A stretch of DNA of 64,000 nt, taken from assembly GCA_014237855.1 (NCBI GenBank), contig JABACD010000003.1, positions 1 to 64,000 on the forward strand. The letters are read 5' to 3'. This DNA comes from Planctomycetota bacterium. Lineage in GTDB: Bacteria > Planctomycetota > UBA1135 > GCA-002686595. Positions 36,654 to 44,460 of the stretch are shown here, in pieces. The position numbers were made by a program, and so were the translations under genes. Position 1 is the first letter of the stretch. Each line of letters begins with the position of its first letter. Under the pieces are notes generated by a model. That model was not told the DNA's origin. It searched no databases and saw only the letters and a program-made list of their open reading frames with translations.

Positions 36654-38357
36654 ATGGGCTTGTTGACTGGAAGGAACCAGAGCATCGGCGAGATCCTTGT
36701 CTCACTCGGTCACATCAGTGAAGACGCCCTAGGTCTTGCTGTAAAGGAGAAGGAGAACACCCCCCTGGAGCGCATGGGGGAAATTCTCATGCGCCTCGAA
36801 CTGGCCACGGAAGAGGCCCTGCAAGAGGCCCTTGCTGTCCAGTATGGCGTTCCCTTTGTTCGACTCAGCCGTCACCTGGTGGATCGAGCTATTCACGAGG
36901 TGTTGCCGACTTCATTCCTGCGGAAGCACGGAATTGCGCCGATGTTCAGGGTCGAGGGACAGCTCACGGTGGCCATGAGCGATCCGACGAACATGGGGCT
37001 ACTCGACGAGATTGCGCGGATTTCTGCCTGCGAGGTCTTGCCTGTTGTTGCCGTCCAGGAGGATATCGATAGAACACTCGAGGACCTACTGGTCGAGGAC
37101 GAGTCAGCATTTGAGATCGATGATATCGTCGAGAGCATCGACGAGACTGACGTCCAGATCATCGAGCAGCAGGTCGAGGACCTCGCCGATCTCGAAGCGG
37201 TCGCTGGACTCTCACCGGTGGTGAAACTGGTGAACTACGTCATCTATCGGGCTGTTCACGATAGTGCCAGTGATATTCACATCGAGCCTGAAGAGAATGC
37301 CTCACGTATCCGGCACCGAATCGACGGAACGCTGACGGAAATGATGACGCCTCCACCGCGGATGCACCCGGCTATCGTCTCGCGGATCAAGGTGATGGCC
37401 GACCTGGACATCAGTGAGCGAAGAAACCCACAAGATGGTCGCTTCCGGGTTGTGCTGGATAGGCGCCCCATTGATGTCCGTGTATCAACGCTGCCGACGA
37501 TTCACGGAGAGAAGCTCGTCCTGCGTCTGCTCGACCGAAAGTCGATGCGGATTGATATTCGTAGCGTCGGGATGCCGGAAGCCAACATCGATAGCCTCAT
37601 GGATCTGATCTACGCGCCCAACGGGATCATCCTGGTTACTGGCCCTACGGGTTCTGGCAAGACCACGACCCTGTACAGCATCCTCCAGGAGATCAACCAG
37701 CCGGGACAGAACATCTGCACGGTGGAGAACCCCGTGGAATTCGGGATCCAGGGCATCAATCAGGTTCAGGCCAATGAGAAGGGGGGCCTCGGTTTTGCCG
37801 ATGCTCTGCGCTCGTTGCTTCGTCAGGATCCGGACGTCATCATGATCGGTGAGATTCGTGACCTGGAAACAGCCATGATTGCGACCCAGGCCTCGCTCAC
37901 TGGGCACCTGGTGCTTGCTACCCTCCACACGAACGACTCCGTGAGTGCGGTGACGCGATTGATCAACATGGGCATTGACCCGTACTTGATCGGTGCAGCA
38001 CTGCGCGGGGTTATCTCCCAGCGCCTTGTGCGACGCTTGTGCCCGGTTTGTCGTAAGCCGGGGGTGGTGCCGCCAACGCTTCGAAAGCGCTTCAAGGCAC
38101 TTGCGGCGAACAAGACCTTCTACGTCGAGAGCGGTTGTGACGCCTGTCGCGATTCGGGCTTTTCGGGTCGTATTGGACTCTTTGAGCTCCTTCGTATCAG
38201 CGATGGCCTCTCGGACACCATCTCCAAGTCTCCAACCCTGACGGATCTACGTCGGCAGGCTGAGGAAGAGGGGTTGTACTCCTTGCTCCAAGACGGGATG
38301 TCGAAGGCCAGTGAGGGAATTACCTCACTTGGAGAAGTGATGCGAGTGGTTGCCTGA
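36654..38357 (+). CDS. pilB: Type IV pilus/type II secretion assembly ATPase PilB (GspE)
   Basis: A 567-aa ATPase. The N-terminal MshEN/T2SSE_N domain (~5-150) begins IGEILVSLGHISEDAL. The RecA-like core has Walker A GPTGSGKTTT, the Asp box, Walker B (DPDVIMIGEIRD), and the His box (LTGHLVLATLHTND). A tetracysteine zinc site is formed by CPVC and CDAC. It powers filament extension. The ATG at 36654 is preferred over 36645 because the AGGGAGG at 36638-36644 is then nine bases away; longer in-frame extension inside the STAS gene is not credible. No PilT retraction ATPase is found in the window. Confidence 0.95.
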   Translation: MGLLTGRNQSIGEILVSLGHISEDALGLAVKEKENTPLERMGEILMRLELATEEALQEALAVQYGVPFVRLSRHLVDRAIHEVLPTSFLRKHGIAPMFRVEGQLTVAMSDPTNMGLLDEIARISACEVLPVVAVQEDIDRTLEDLLVEDESAFEIDDIVESIDETDVQIIEQQVEDLADLEAVAGLSPVVKLVNYVIYRAVHDSASDIHIEPEENASRIRHRIDGTLTEMMTPPPRMHPAIVSRIKVMADLDISERRNPQDGRFRVVLDRRPIDVRVSTLPTIHGEKLVLRLLDRKSMRIDIRSVGMPEANIDSLMDLIYAPNGIILVTGPTGSGKTTTLYSILQEINQPGQNICTVENPVEFGIQGINQVQANEKGGLGFADALRSLLRQDPDVIMIGEIRDLETAMIATQASLTGHLVLATLHTNDSVSAVTRLINMGIDPYLIGAALRGVISQRLVRRLCPVCRKPGVVPPTLRKRFKALAANKTFYVESGCDACRDSGFSGRIGLFELLRISDGLSDTISKSPTLTDLRRQAEEEGLYSLLQDGMSKASEGITSLGEVMRVVA

Positions 38358-39511
38358 TGGAGCGGCCTGTCACAGATACCACGCGTGGTGGGGCACAGCT
38401 CCGGGCTCTACCGGGTGGGGCTGTAGGCCCCACTGGAAGACCGAGTTCTTCCGATGATCGCATCGATCCGGAGCTGCTCAAGCTCACTAATCGGGACCGG
38501 CAGGGTCTTCTCGGTCAGCTCGCAATTCTGCTTGACAGCGGTATACAGGTGCCGGCGGCGCTGCAGGCAATGTGTGAGCAGACGACGAGTCCCCGTCAGC
38601 GTCAGGTTCTTGAGTACATGGCGGGCTCGGTGCAGAGTGGCCAGGCCCTCTCACATTCGATGGGAGCCATGCCGCGTGCATTTCCAGTCATCGTCGAGCA
38701 GATGGTCGCTGCCGGTGAAGAGGCTGGCGAGTTGAGCGCGATGCTCCTTCGCTTGGTTGAAATGCTAGAGGCCGAGTCTGAACTTCGGACTCGCCTGCGA
38801 TCTGCGTTGATGTATCCCTCGATCATGGTGATCGTCGCTACAGCAGTCGTTGTGTTTTTGATCACTGCGATCATTCCTCGCTTCAAGACGATCTTCGCGG
38901 GAAGAGAGTCGGTCCTGCCGGTTCCGACCAAGGTCCTGATGGCCCTGGGAGACTTTTTCTCCACGAATGGTCCCTGGCTATTCCCGCTTGTCATCCTCTT
39001 CCTGTTGTGCGGCTTCTTCTACCTGAAGAGTCAGGTCGGGCGTCCAGTGCTCGACTTTGTTCTCTTGAGAATGCCTGTGCTAGGCCACATCTACCGCCTG
39101 GGGGTTCTCTCGAGAACCTCTAGAACCCTCGGAACTCTTCTACAGGCTGGAGTGGCCATTCGAGTCGCCTTGGACCATACGCGTGGAGTTGCGGGAAGTC
39201 CGGCGTATGAGGAACTCTGGCGCAGTGTTCACGGAAAGGTCGGTAATGGTGTCTCGATCAGCGAGTCAATTCGTGACAGCGACCTGCTGCCGGTGACCTA
39301 CAAGCAGATGATCAATGCGGGAGAGTCGACGGCCAGTCTCGATCGCGTCTTGCTGAAGATCTCCGGTCACTACGCCACTGCTCTTCAGCAAAAGGTGCGA
39401 GACCTGACCACCGTCATCGAACCAGTTCTCGTCGTGGCCATGGGGGGTATTGTCGGATTCATCGCACTGTCAATCATGCTGCCCATCTTCCGTCTCTCAA
39501 GGATCTCCTAG
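38357..39511 (+). CDS. pilC: Pilus assembly platform protein PilC (GspF)
   Basis: A 384-aa inner-membrane protein with two GspF repeats. The first has QLAILLDSGIQVPAALQAM, the membrane-proximal VAAGEEAGELSAMLLRL, and the helix ALMYPSIMVIVATAVVVF. The second has LSRTSRTLGTLLQAGVAI, MINAGESTASLDRVL, and the terminal helix around GGIVGFIALSIMLPIF. It couples PilB to pilin insertion. Its ATG shares the A of the PilB stop (TGATG). A 369-bp gap follows, so it closes this part of the operon. Confidence 0.93.
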   Translation: MERPVTDTTRGGAQLRALPGGAVGPTGRPSSSDDRIDPELLKLTNRDRQGLLGQLAILLDSGIQVPAALQAMCEQTTSPRQRQVLEYMAGSVQSGQALSHSMGAMPRAFPVIVEQMVAAGEEAGELSAMLLRLVEMLEAESELRTRLRSALMYPSIMVIVATAVVVFLITAIIPRFKTIFAGRESVLPVPTKVLMALGDFFSTNGPWLFPLVILFLLCGFFYLKSQVGRPVLDFVLLRMPVLGHIYRLGVLSRTSRTLGTLLQAGVAIRVALDHTRGVAGSPAYEELWRSVHGKVGNGVSISESIRDSDLLPVTYKQMINAGESTASLDRVLLKISGHYATALQQKVRDLTTVIEPVLVVAMGGIVGFIALSIMLPIFRLSRIS

Positions 39512-39880
39512 GCAGAGCTGAGACCAGCTGAGGGGGGCCTCGAATCCTCCTCAGCAGGCCCCGTGCGCTGGACTCCCGTTTACCTGGGGCTCTGAGGAGC
39601 CAGGACTGTCGGATTCAGACGTTTCGGCTGCCCTTGATCTGGCTTCTTTCGGCGGTCGAAGCGGCCTTCTAGGCCACCTGGAGCCCTTTTCAGGACTCGG
39701 GAAGGGGTCAGGGTGGCGCAGTGGGCTTCGAAGCCCGGAGGGGGCCTTCAGCAGGAGGATCCCGCTAGTCGATTACTGAGCGGCGACGTTGCGTTCCCCA
39801 ATCCCCATGGGGCCAAACATCAGGCATTCCCCGAATAGCAGCCGAGTCATGCCTCTGGCGCAGAGGCCTCTTGAACAACC
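39512..39880. other. Intergenic region between pilC and the EAL regulator
   Basis: This 369-bp gap contains GC-rich inverted repeats soon after pilC (gctgagg 39527-39533 with cctcagc 39549-39555, overlapping ggggcct with aggcccc up to 39562) that could terminate transcription. No coding frame is supported. A promoter for the downstream five genes is expected here but not identified. Confidence 0.4.
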
Positions 39881-42064
39881 ATGGACCAGCGGCAGCCCCA
39901 GAACCAGAGCAAGATCTTGTTGATCAGCGACGATGCGGTCGTCCGTAAGGTCGTGGCTTCGGAGCTGCCCAGCTCTCTCTTTGAGGTCAGGTCTGCTGGC
40001 TCCAAAGATGAGGGTATACGGGCGGTTTCGGAGCAGCAGATCGACCTGATTCTTCTGGATGCGAACGGGGAAGCAGCCGACCCAGGGGGGCTGTGCCAGC
40101 TGACGGCTCTGTCAGATGGTGCCGTCACCCCGCCAGTCGTTCTGCTGGCTTCAGAGGCGGACCTGGAGGTGGTCCAGCGTGGGCTTCATGGCGACGTCCT
40201 CGACGTCATCACAAAGCCGCTGGCTGACTCCTTCCTCGTTGAGCGGTTGCAGTACCTGCTGAAGAACAGTCGTAGAGCAAGCGCCCAGGCGAATGCGATA
40301 CGGCGCATGCGTGCGGCGCAGACGATTGCCCAGATTGGTGATTGGCAATGGACTCCTGAAACTGGAGAGCTCGAGTGCTCGGAGGAGGCCGGGCTCATCC
40401 TGAACCTGGACGGAAACGGCGATGCTGAGACTCTTCAGGACGTCTTACTCCAGGTACATCCCGAAGATCGCGAGCGACTGAGTCTCTGGTTCGATGAGAT
40501 ATCGGAGGGACGCCATGAGAGTCCCATCGAGCACCGGATAATCAGGACTGACGGCAACGAGCGCCTGGTTGTTCAGCATGCGATGTGTCTGCAGGAATCA
40601 AATGGGCGGCCACAACAGCTGGCTATCGTTGTGAACGATGTGACCGAGAGGCGCCAAGCAGAGGTGGAGAACCAGTACCACGCATCCCATGACAGCGTGA
40701 CTGGCCTCCAGAACTACGAGAGCTTCCTGGATCGTATCAAGGAGGCCTCGTGGACTGCGGAGCGGTCGGGAGAGAGGTTTGCAGTCTTCTACCTTGGAGT
40801 GGCGAAGTTCGCTCGAATTCACGAGTCGCTAGGTCATCGTTTTGGAGACATCGTTCTCGCCAAGATTGGAGAGCGACTGAAGATGGGGTTGCGATGTACA
40901 GACTTCATCTCCTTGATTGATGGGTCGGGCAGCCAGACTAGCTTCGCTCGAATTCACGGAGCCAATTTCGCCATCTTGCTGCAGTCCGTCGGCCGAGTTG
41001 ATGAGGTTGCCAGGTTGGCCAGTCGGATCAATGAGCTCTTCACCGCCCCGATCGTTCACGGTGGACAGGAGTTCTACTTTGTCACCAATATCGGTGTTGC
41101 GCTCTCTCCGGACGACAGCCAAGACGCAGAGGACCTCTTGCGCTTGTCACAGACCGCGATGAATCGCTGTAGCGGCGAGGGGCGGACGAAAGTCCAGTTC
41201 GCCACCCCCAAGATGAACCAGGAGACTCTTGAGCTGATGTCGCTCGAGGCGAGCCTCCGCAGGGGAGTTCAGCTCGAACAATTTGAGGCGCACTATCAAC
41301 CAAAGATTGATGTGGGCCAAGGCCGCATCGTGGGGATGGAAGCTCTGGTGCGATGGAGAGAGCCGGGGGTCGGCATCGTCGCACCTGGGCGATTCATCTC
41401 TGTGGCTGAGGAGTCCGGACTGATCGTTCCAATCGGAGAGTGGATGCTCCGTGAGTCATGCCGTCAGGCCAAGGCCTGGCAGGATGCTGGGATCGAACCG
41501 ATTCCGATAGCGGTGAATGTCTCAGTAGAACAGTTCCGTCGTGCAGACATCGTCAAGGTCGTCGCCGACGCACTTGAAGAGAGTGGGTTGGACCCTGAGT
41601 GGCTGGAGATCGAACTGACGGAGTCTGCGGTGATGGAGAACACCGAGGAGAACATCGTGGTGTTGCGAAGGCTGAAGAGCCTCGGAGTGCTTCTCTCGAT
41701 TGATGATTTCGGTACCGGCTATTCATCGCTGAGCTACTTGCGTCAGTTCCCCATCGACATCCTCAAGATCGATCGTTCTTTCGTGGAGGACCTACCAGAC
41801 GACCCGGACGCGGCGGCAATCGTTACGACGATCGTGCACATGTCCAGGGGGCTGGGTCTGAAGCTGATCGCCGAGGGTGTGGAGACCGAGGCGCAACTTG
41901 ACTTTCTCGGCATGCTCGGTTGTGACCAGTACCAGGGCTACCTGTACAGCCGGCCACTGCCCGCGGAGGAAGCCACCGCGCTCCTGGAGAGCCCGGCGAT
42001 GTCAGAGAAGACAGCGCTGAGTGGAGTGGCCAAAGAGCAGCGGACTCACAGGAGGGCTGGGTAG
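39881..42064 (+). CDS. Receiver-PAS-GGDEF(degenerate)-EAL signalling protein
   Basis: A 727-aa protein. The receiver (~10-125) has its phospho-acceptor Asp60 (DLILLD). A PAS/PAC domain (~145-260) ends ERRQAE. A GGDEF domain (~265-425) has its signature replaced by IHGANF near 358-363, so it is almost certainly not a diguanylate cyclase. An EAL domain (~440-705) retains EALVRW, ELTES, DDFGTGYSSL, and K-x-D-R (ILKIDRSF), so c-di-GMP phosphodiesterase activity is expected. In pilus loci, such proteins set c-di-GMP levels that control filament assembly. It is the likely receiver partner for the kinase at 34674, but this is not shown. Its stop shares a base with the next GTG. Confidence 0.92.
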   Translation: MDQRQPQNQSKILLISDDAVVRKVVASELPSSLFEVRSAGSKDEGIRAVSEQQIDLILLDANGEAADPGGLCQLTALSDGAVTPPVVLLASEADLEVVQRGLHGDVLDVITKPLADSFLVERLQYLLKNSRRASAQANAIRRMRAAQTIAQIGDWQWTPETGELECSEEAGLILNLDGNGDAETLQDVLLQVHPEDRERLSLWFDEISEGRHESPIEHRIIRTDGNERLVVQHAMCLQESNGRPQQLAIVVNDVTERRQAEVENQYHASHDSVTGLQNYESFLDRIKEASWTAERSGERFAVFYLGVAKFARIHESLGHRFGDIVLAKIGERLKMGLRCTDFISLIDGSGSQTSFARIHGANFAILLQSVGRVDEVARLASRINELFTAPIVHGGQEFYFVTNIGVALSPDDSQDAEDLLRLSQTAMNRCSGEGRTKVQFATPKMNQETLELMSLEASLRRGVQLEQFEAHYQPKIDVGQGRIVGMEALVRWREPGVGIVAPGRFISVAEESGLIVPIGEWMLRESCRQAKAWQDAGIEPIPIAVNVSVEQFRRADIVKVVADALEESGLDPEWLEIELTESAVMENTEENIVVLRRLKSLGVLLSIDDFGTGYSSLSYLRQFPIDILKIDRSFVEDLPDDPDAAAIVTTIVHMSRGLGLKLIAEGVETEAQLDFLGMLGCDQYQGYLYSRPLPAEEATALLESPAMSEKTALSGVAKEQRTHRRAG

Positions 42065-42642
42065 TGCGTCACCTCATCATGTCGCATCTTATTGGGCCTG
42101 TTCATCAGCGCCGGTCGGGATTCACGCTCGTTGACCTGCTCATCACCATCTCACTCGTCTCTGTGATGGCCGCGATCGGGATTCCGGTGATCTATCCGGC
42201 GCTCGTCGATTATCGAATGAAATCGGCCATTGAAGAAGTACAGGGAGCGGTCGACTACTGCCGCTCCAAGGCAATGATCACGGGGAATCGTACCCGTGTG
42301 ACATTTGACACCGCCGCGGAGACGCTGCTACTCGAAGAAGAAAGACTGGGCCTCAATCTGGTTACGGACGCGCGTGCCAGTATTGCAGAGACCGAAATTG
42401 AGACACTCACCTTCCAGACACTTGGCCATCCGCTGAACCAGGGAGAGAACTACCTGGTACAGCTTTCGGGTGAGACCTGGGAAGGGATTGTTGAACTCCA
42501 GTCTGCCGATTTCGGCGGTAGCTCCGTGGTGGTCTTTGACAAGCTTGGGCGTCCCTCAAGTGGTGGGCAGGTCGTGTTGCTGGCAGAAGGAGTCAGCGTC
42601 ACGCTCACCCTGGATGCGACCTCAGGGAGGTTATCGGAGTGA
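42064..42642 (+). CDS. GspH/FimT-type minor pseudopilin
   Basis: A 192-aa prepilin with leader MRHLIMSHLIGPVHQRRSG and cleavage site G^FTLVDLLITISLVSVMAA. The +5 residue is Asp rather than the near-invariant Glu. The remainder has the GspH features: a long helix (MKSAIEEVQGAVDYCRSKAM) followed by GNRTRVTFDTA and a beta-rich C-terminus. It is probably part of the tip-priming complex with the three proteins that follow. The GTG start shares a base with the preceding stop (TAGTG). Confidence 0.82.
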   Translation: MRHLIMSHLIGPVHQRRSGFTLVDLLITISLVSVMAAIGIPVIYPALVDYRMKSAIEEVQGAVDYCRSKAMITGNRTRVTFDTAAETLLLEEERLGLNLVTDARASIAETEIETLTFQTLGHPLNQGENYLVQLSGETWEGIVELQSADFGGSSVVVFDKLGRPSSGGQVVLLAEGVSVTLTLDATSGRLSE

Positions 42643-43079
42643 ACGGCATGAGTCGTCTCGCTGGCAAGTCCAGGAGTGAGCGTAGGTGTGCGCGCCGCTC
42701 TGGATTCACCCTGGTCGAGTCCCTGATCAGCATCATGATCCTGGGGATTGCAGCCACCGGTATCTCGGTCTTGTTCAACAGTGGATTGATGGCACTGAAC
42801 CAAGGCGAGGAGGTTCTGTTGTACGAGAGTGCGCTGCGGAGCCAGATGGAGAGCTTGATCTCTCGCCCCTTCCAGGAGGTGCTCACTGAGGCCTCTGGCA
42901 GTCAGGACTATGTGATTCAGGGAGTGACGTACACCGTTCAGTGGACTGCTGTGAATCATGACCTGAATGGTGATGGACTCATTGAACCCGATGCCATGCT
43001 GGTCCAGGCCTCGCTGGACGGTCGGCTGGTCTCGGTGATCCTGGTAGATGATGGTGGACGGCTAGGGGTGATGCCGTGA
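42639..43079 (+). CDS. PilV/GspI-type minor pseudopilin
   Basis: A 146-aa prepilin with a long basic leader, cleavage at SG^FTLVESLISIMILG, +5 Glu and a hydrophobic helix. Small beta segments follow (GVTYTVQWTAVNHDLNGDGL). Gene order between the GspH-like and PilW/GspJ-like genes supports a GspI/PilV role in the tip complex. It starts at GTG 42639 with a 4-bp overlap at each end. Confidence 0.82.
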   Translation: MNGMSRLAGKSRSERRCARRSGFTLVESLISIMILGIAATGISVLFNSGLMALNQGEEVLLYESALRSQMESLISRPFQEVLTEASGSQDYVIQGVTYTVQWTAVNHDLNGDGLIEPDAMLVQASLDGRLVSVILVDDGGRLGVMP

Positions 43080-44449
43080 GCCAGAGATCCAGGGCGGGCT
43101 TCACGCTGGTCGAGGTCCTGATGTCGATATCGATAATCGGGATCATCGCTGTAGCAACTGGTGCACTCCTGAATACGTCCTTCACGGCGTATACGGAGAC
43201 CACGCAGCGATCAATCCAGCAGAGAGAAGGGGTCGTGGCCATGGATCGCATACGGAATGGCTTGCGTCGCTCAAATTTTGTCTTCGCGCCCAACTACCAT
43301 GATCCGTCCAGCAGTGAGCTGATCTTCTCTGGTCACTCAAACAATGATGGAGATTCCTACCTCGGCGATTCGTTGTTTCCGCGTATCGATGAGGACGTCT
43401 CACATGATCTAACTGCGGACAATGCCAATGGAATTTCTGGGCGTGATGATGATGGCGATGGCCAGGTCGACGAGCGTGCGGCGGCCTCGGTCTGGTCCAG
43501 TACAGATCAATTCGATACGACAGGCTTTGACAACAGCAATGGCAACAAGGCCTGGCCGGCTGACTGGGTAGAGTCAATCGAATCTGACGGTGCGACGGCG
43601 GGGGTTGTCCAGGTCGCTGTCGGCCCCGGAATGGACGGTTATAGCCTGCGCCTTGGTGGGGATGTTGTGTCAATGTCCGGCACCTTGGCGTCCCGAAGTG
43701 TCGATGTTGGTGCAGCCAATGGGATCTGGTTGTCCTACATCTACTCCCAGTCGGGCCCAGTCAGTGGCACGGTAACGATTGCAGTTCTAGATAGCGTCGG
43801 CAGCTGGGAAGACGTGGCAACACATAACGTAGGTGGATTTGTCCAGGGCAAGGTGCAGTCCATCGATCTAGCTGGTGACCTCGGAACGACCTCCTCAATT
43901 CGATTCACTGGTTCCGGGACAACGGGATCTACTGGATACATCTACTTCGATGACATTCGGCTGCGGACTACCATCGATGGTACTTCTGGTTCGATGACCT
44001 CGGATGACGATGAGGATGGCGCGAGTGATGAGGATCCAATTGATGGGATCGATAATGACCTCGATGGGATGATCGATGAGGATCCACCTAGCGATGCGAA
44101 CAATGACTCGATGCCCGGTGTGTCCGGGATTGACGATGACGGTGATGGCGCAATCGACGAGGGGAGTGCTGCGGACGACGACGAGGACGGAAGTGTGTCC
44201 GAGCAAGTGGTCAAGACGCTTACCTACTTTCGTGATGATGCCACCAATACCCTGCGTGAGACGGACAGCAGCACGGGACTGACGACCACTATCGCCGAAG
44301 GGGTTTCGGACTTTCAGCTCGAGTTTGATTCCTCAACGCGCGTCACCGTCACCCTTGAGCTGACCGATGCTGATGGACATGTCCTGGAGATCGTAGAGGC
44401 GGTTTGCCTGCGAAACGTCCTTCAAAACGCCGGTAAGCGGGTGCGATAG
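43076..44449 (+). CDS. PilW/GspJ-type minor pseudopilin with beta-sandwich and Asp-rich insert
   Basis: A 457-aa prepilin, more than twice a normal GspJ. Leader MSQRSRAG is followed by FTLVEVLMSISIIGIIAVAT with +5 Glu. The GspJ-like start (GVVAMDRIRNGLRRSNFVF) and end (VKTLTYFRDD ... GVSDFQLEF) are separated by an insert. The insert has an acidic loop GRDDDGDGQVDE (~residue 122), a ~160-residue beta-sandwich-like segment ending YFDDIRL, and an Asp-rich stretch (~309-378) with repeated D-x-D-x-D-G-x-x-D-E units. The last two resemble thrombospondin type 3/EF-like calcium loops. It is a likely surface-exposed, calcium-dependent tip element. Confidence 0.82.
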   Translation: MSQRSRAGFTLVEVLMSISIIGIIAVATGALLNTSFTAYTETTQRSIQQREGVVAMDRIRNGLRRSNFVFAPNYHDPSSSELIFSGHSNNDGDSYLGDSLFPRIDEDVSHDLTADNANGISGRDDDGDGQVDERAAASVWSSTDQFDTTGFDNSNGNKAWPADWVESIESDGATAGVVQVAVGPGMDGYSLRLGGDVVSMSGTLASRSVDVGAANGIWLSYIYSQSGPVSGTVTIAVLDSVGSWEDVATHNVGGFVQGKVQSIDLAGDLGTTSSIRFTGSGTTGSTGYIYFDDIRLRTTIDGTSGSMTSDDDEDGASDEDPIDGIDNDLDGMIDEDPPSDANNDSMPGVSGIDDDGDGAIDEGSAADDDEDGSVSEQVVKTLTYFRDDATNTLRETDSSTGLTTTIAEGVSDFQLEFDSSTRVTVTLELTDADGHVLEIVEAVCLRNVLQNAGKRVR

Positions 44450-44460
44450 GTGCTCTCAAG

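Noticed and set aside
40730..41220. Diguanylate cyclase activity of the GGDEF domain
   Set aside because: The signature is replaced by IHGANF, so synthesis of c-di-GMP is not expected; only the EAL activity is supported.
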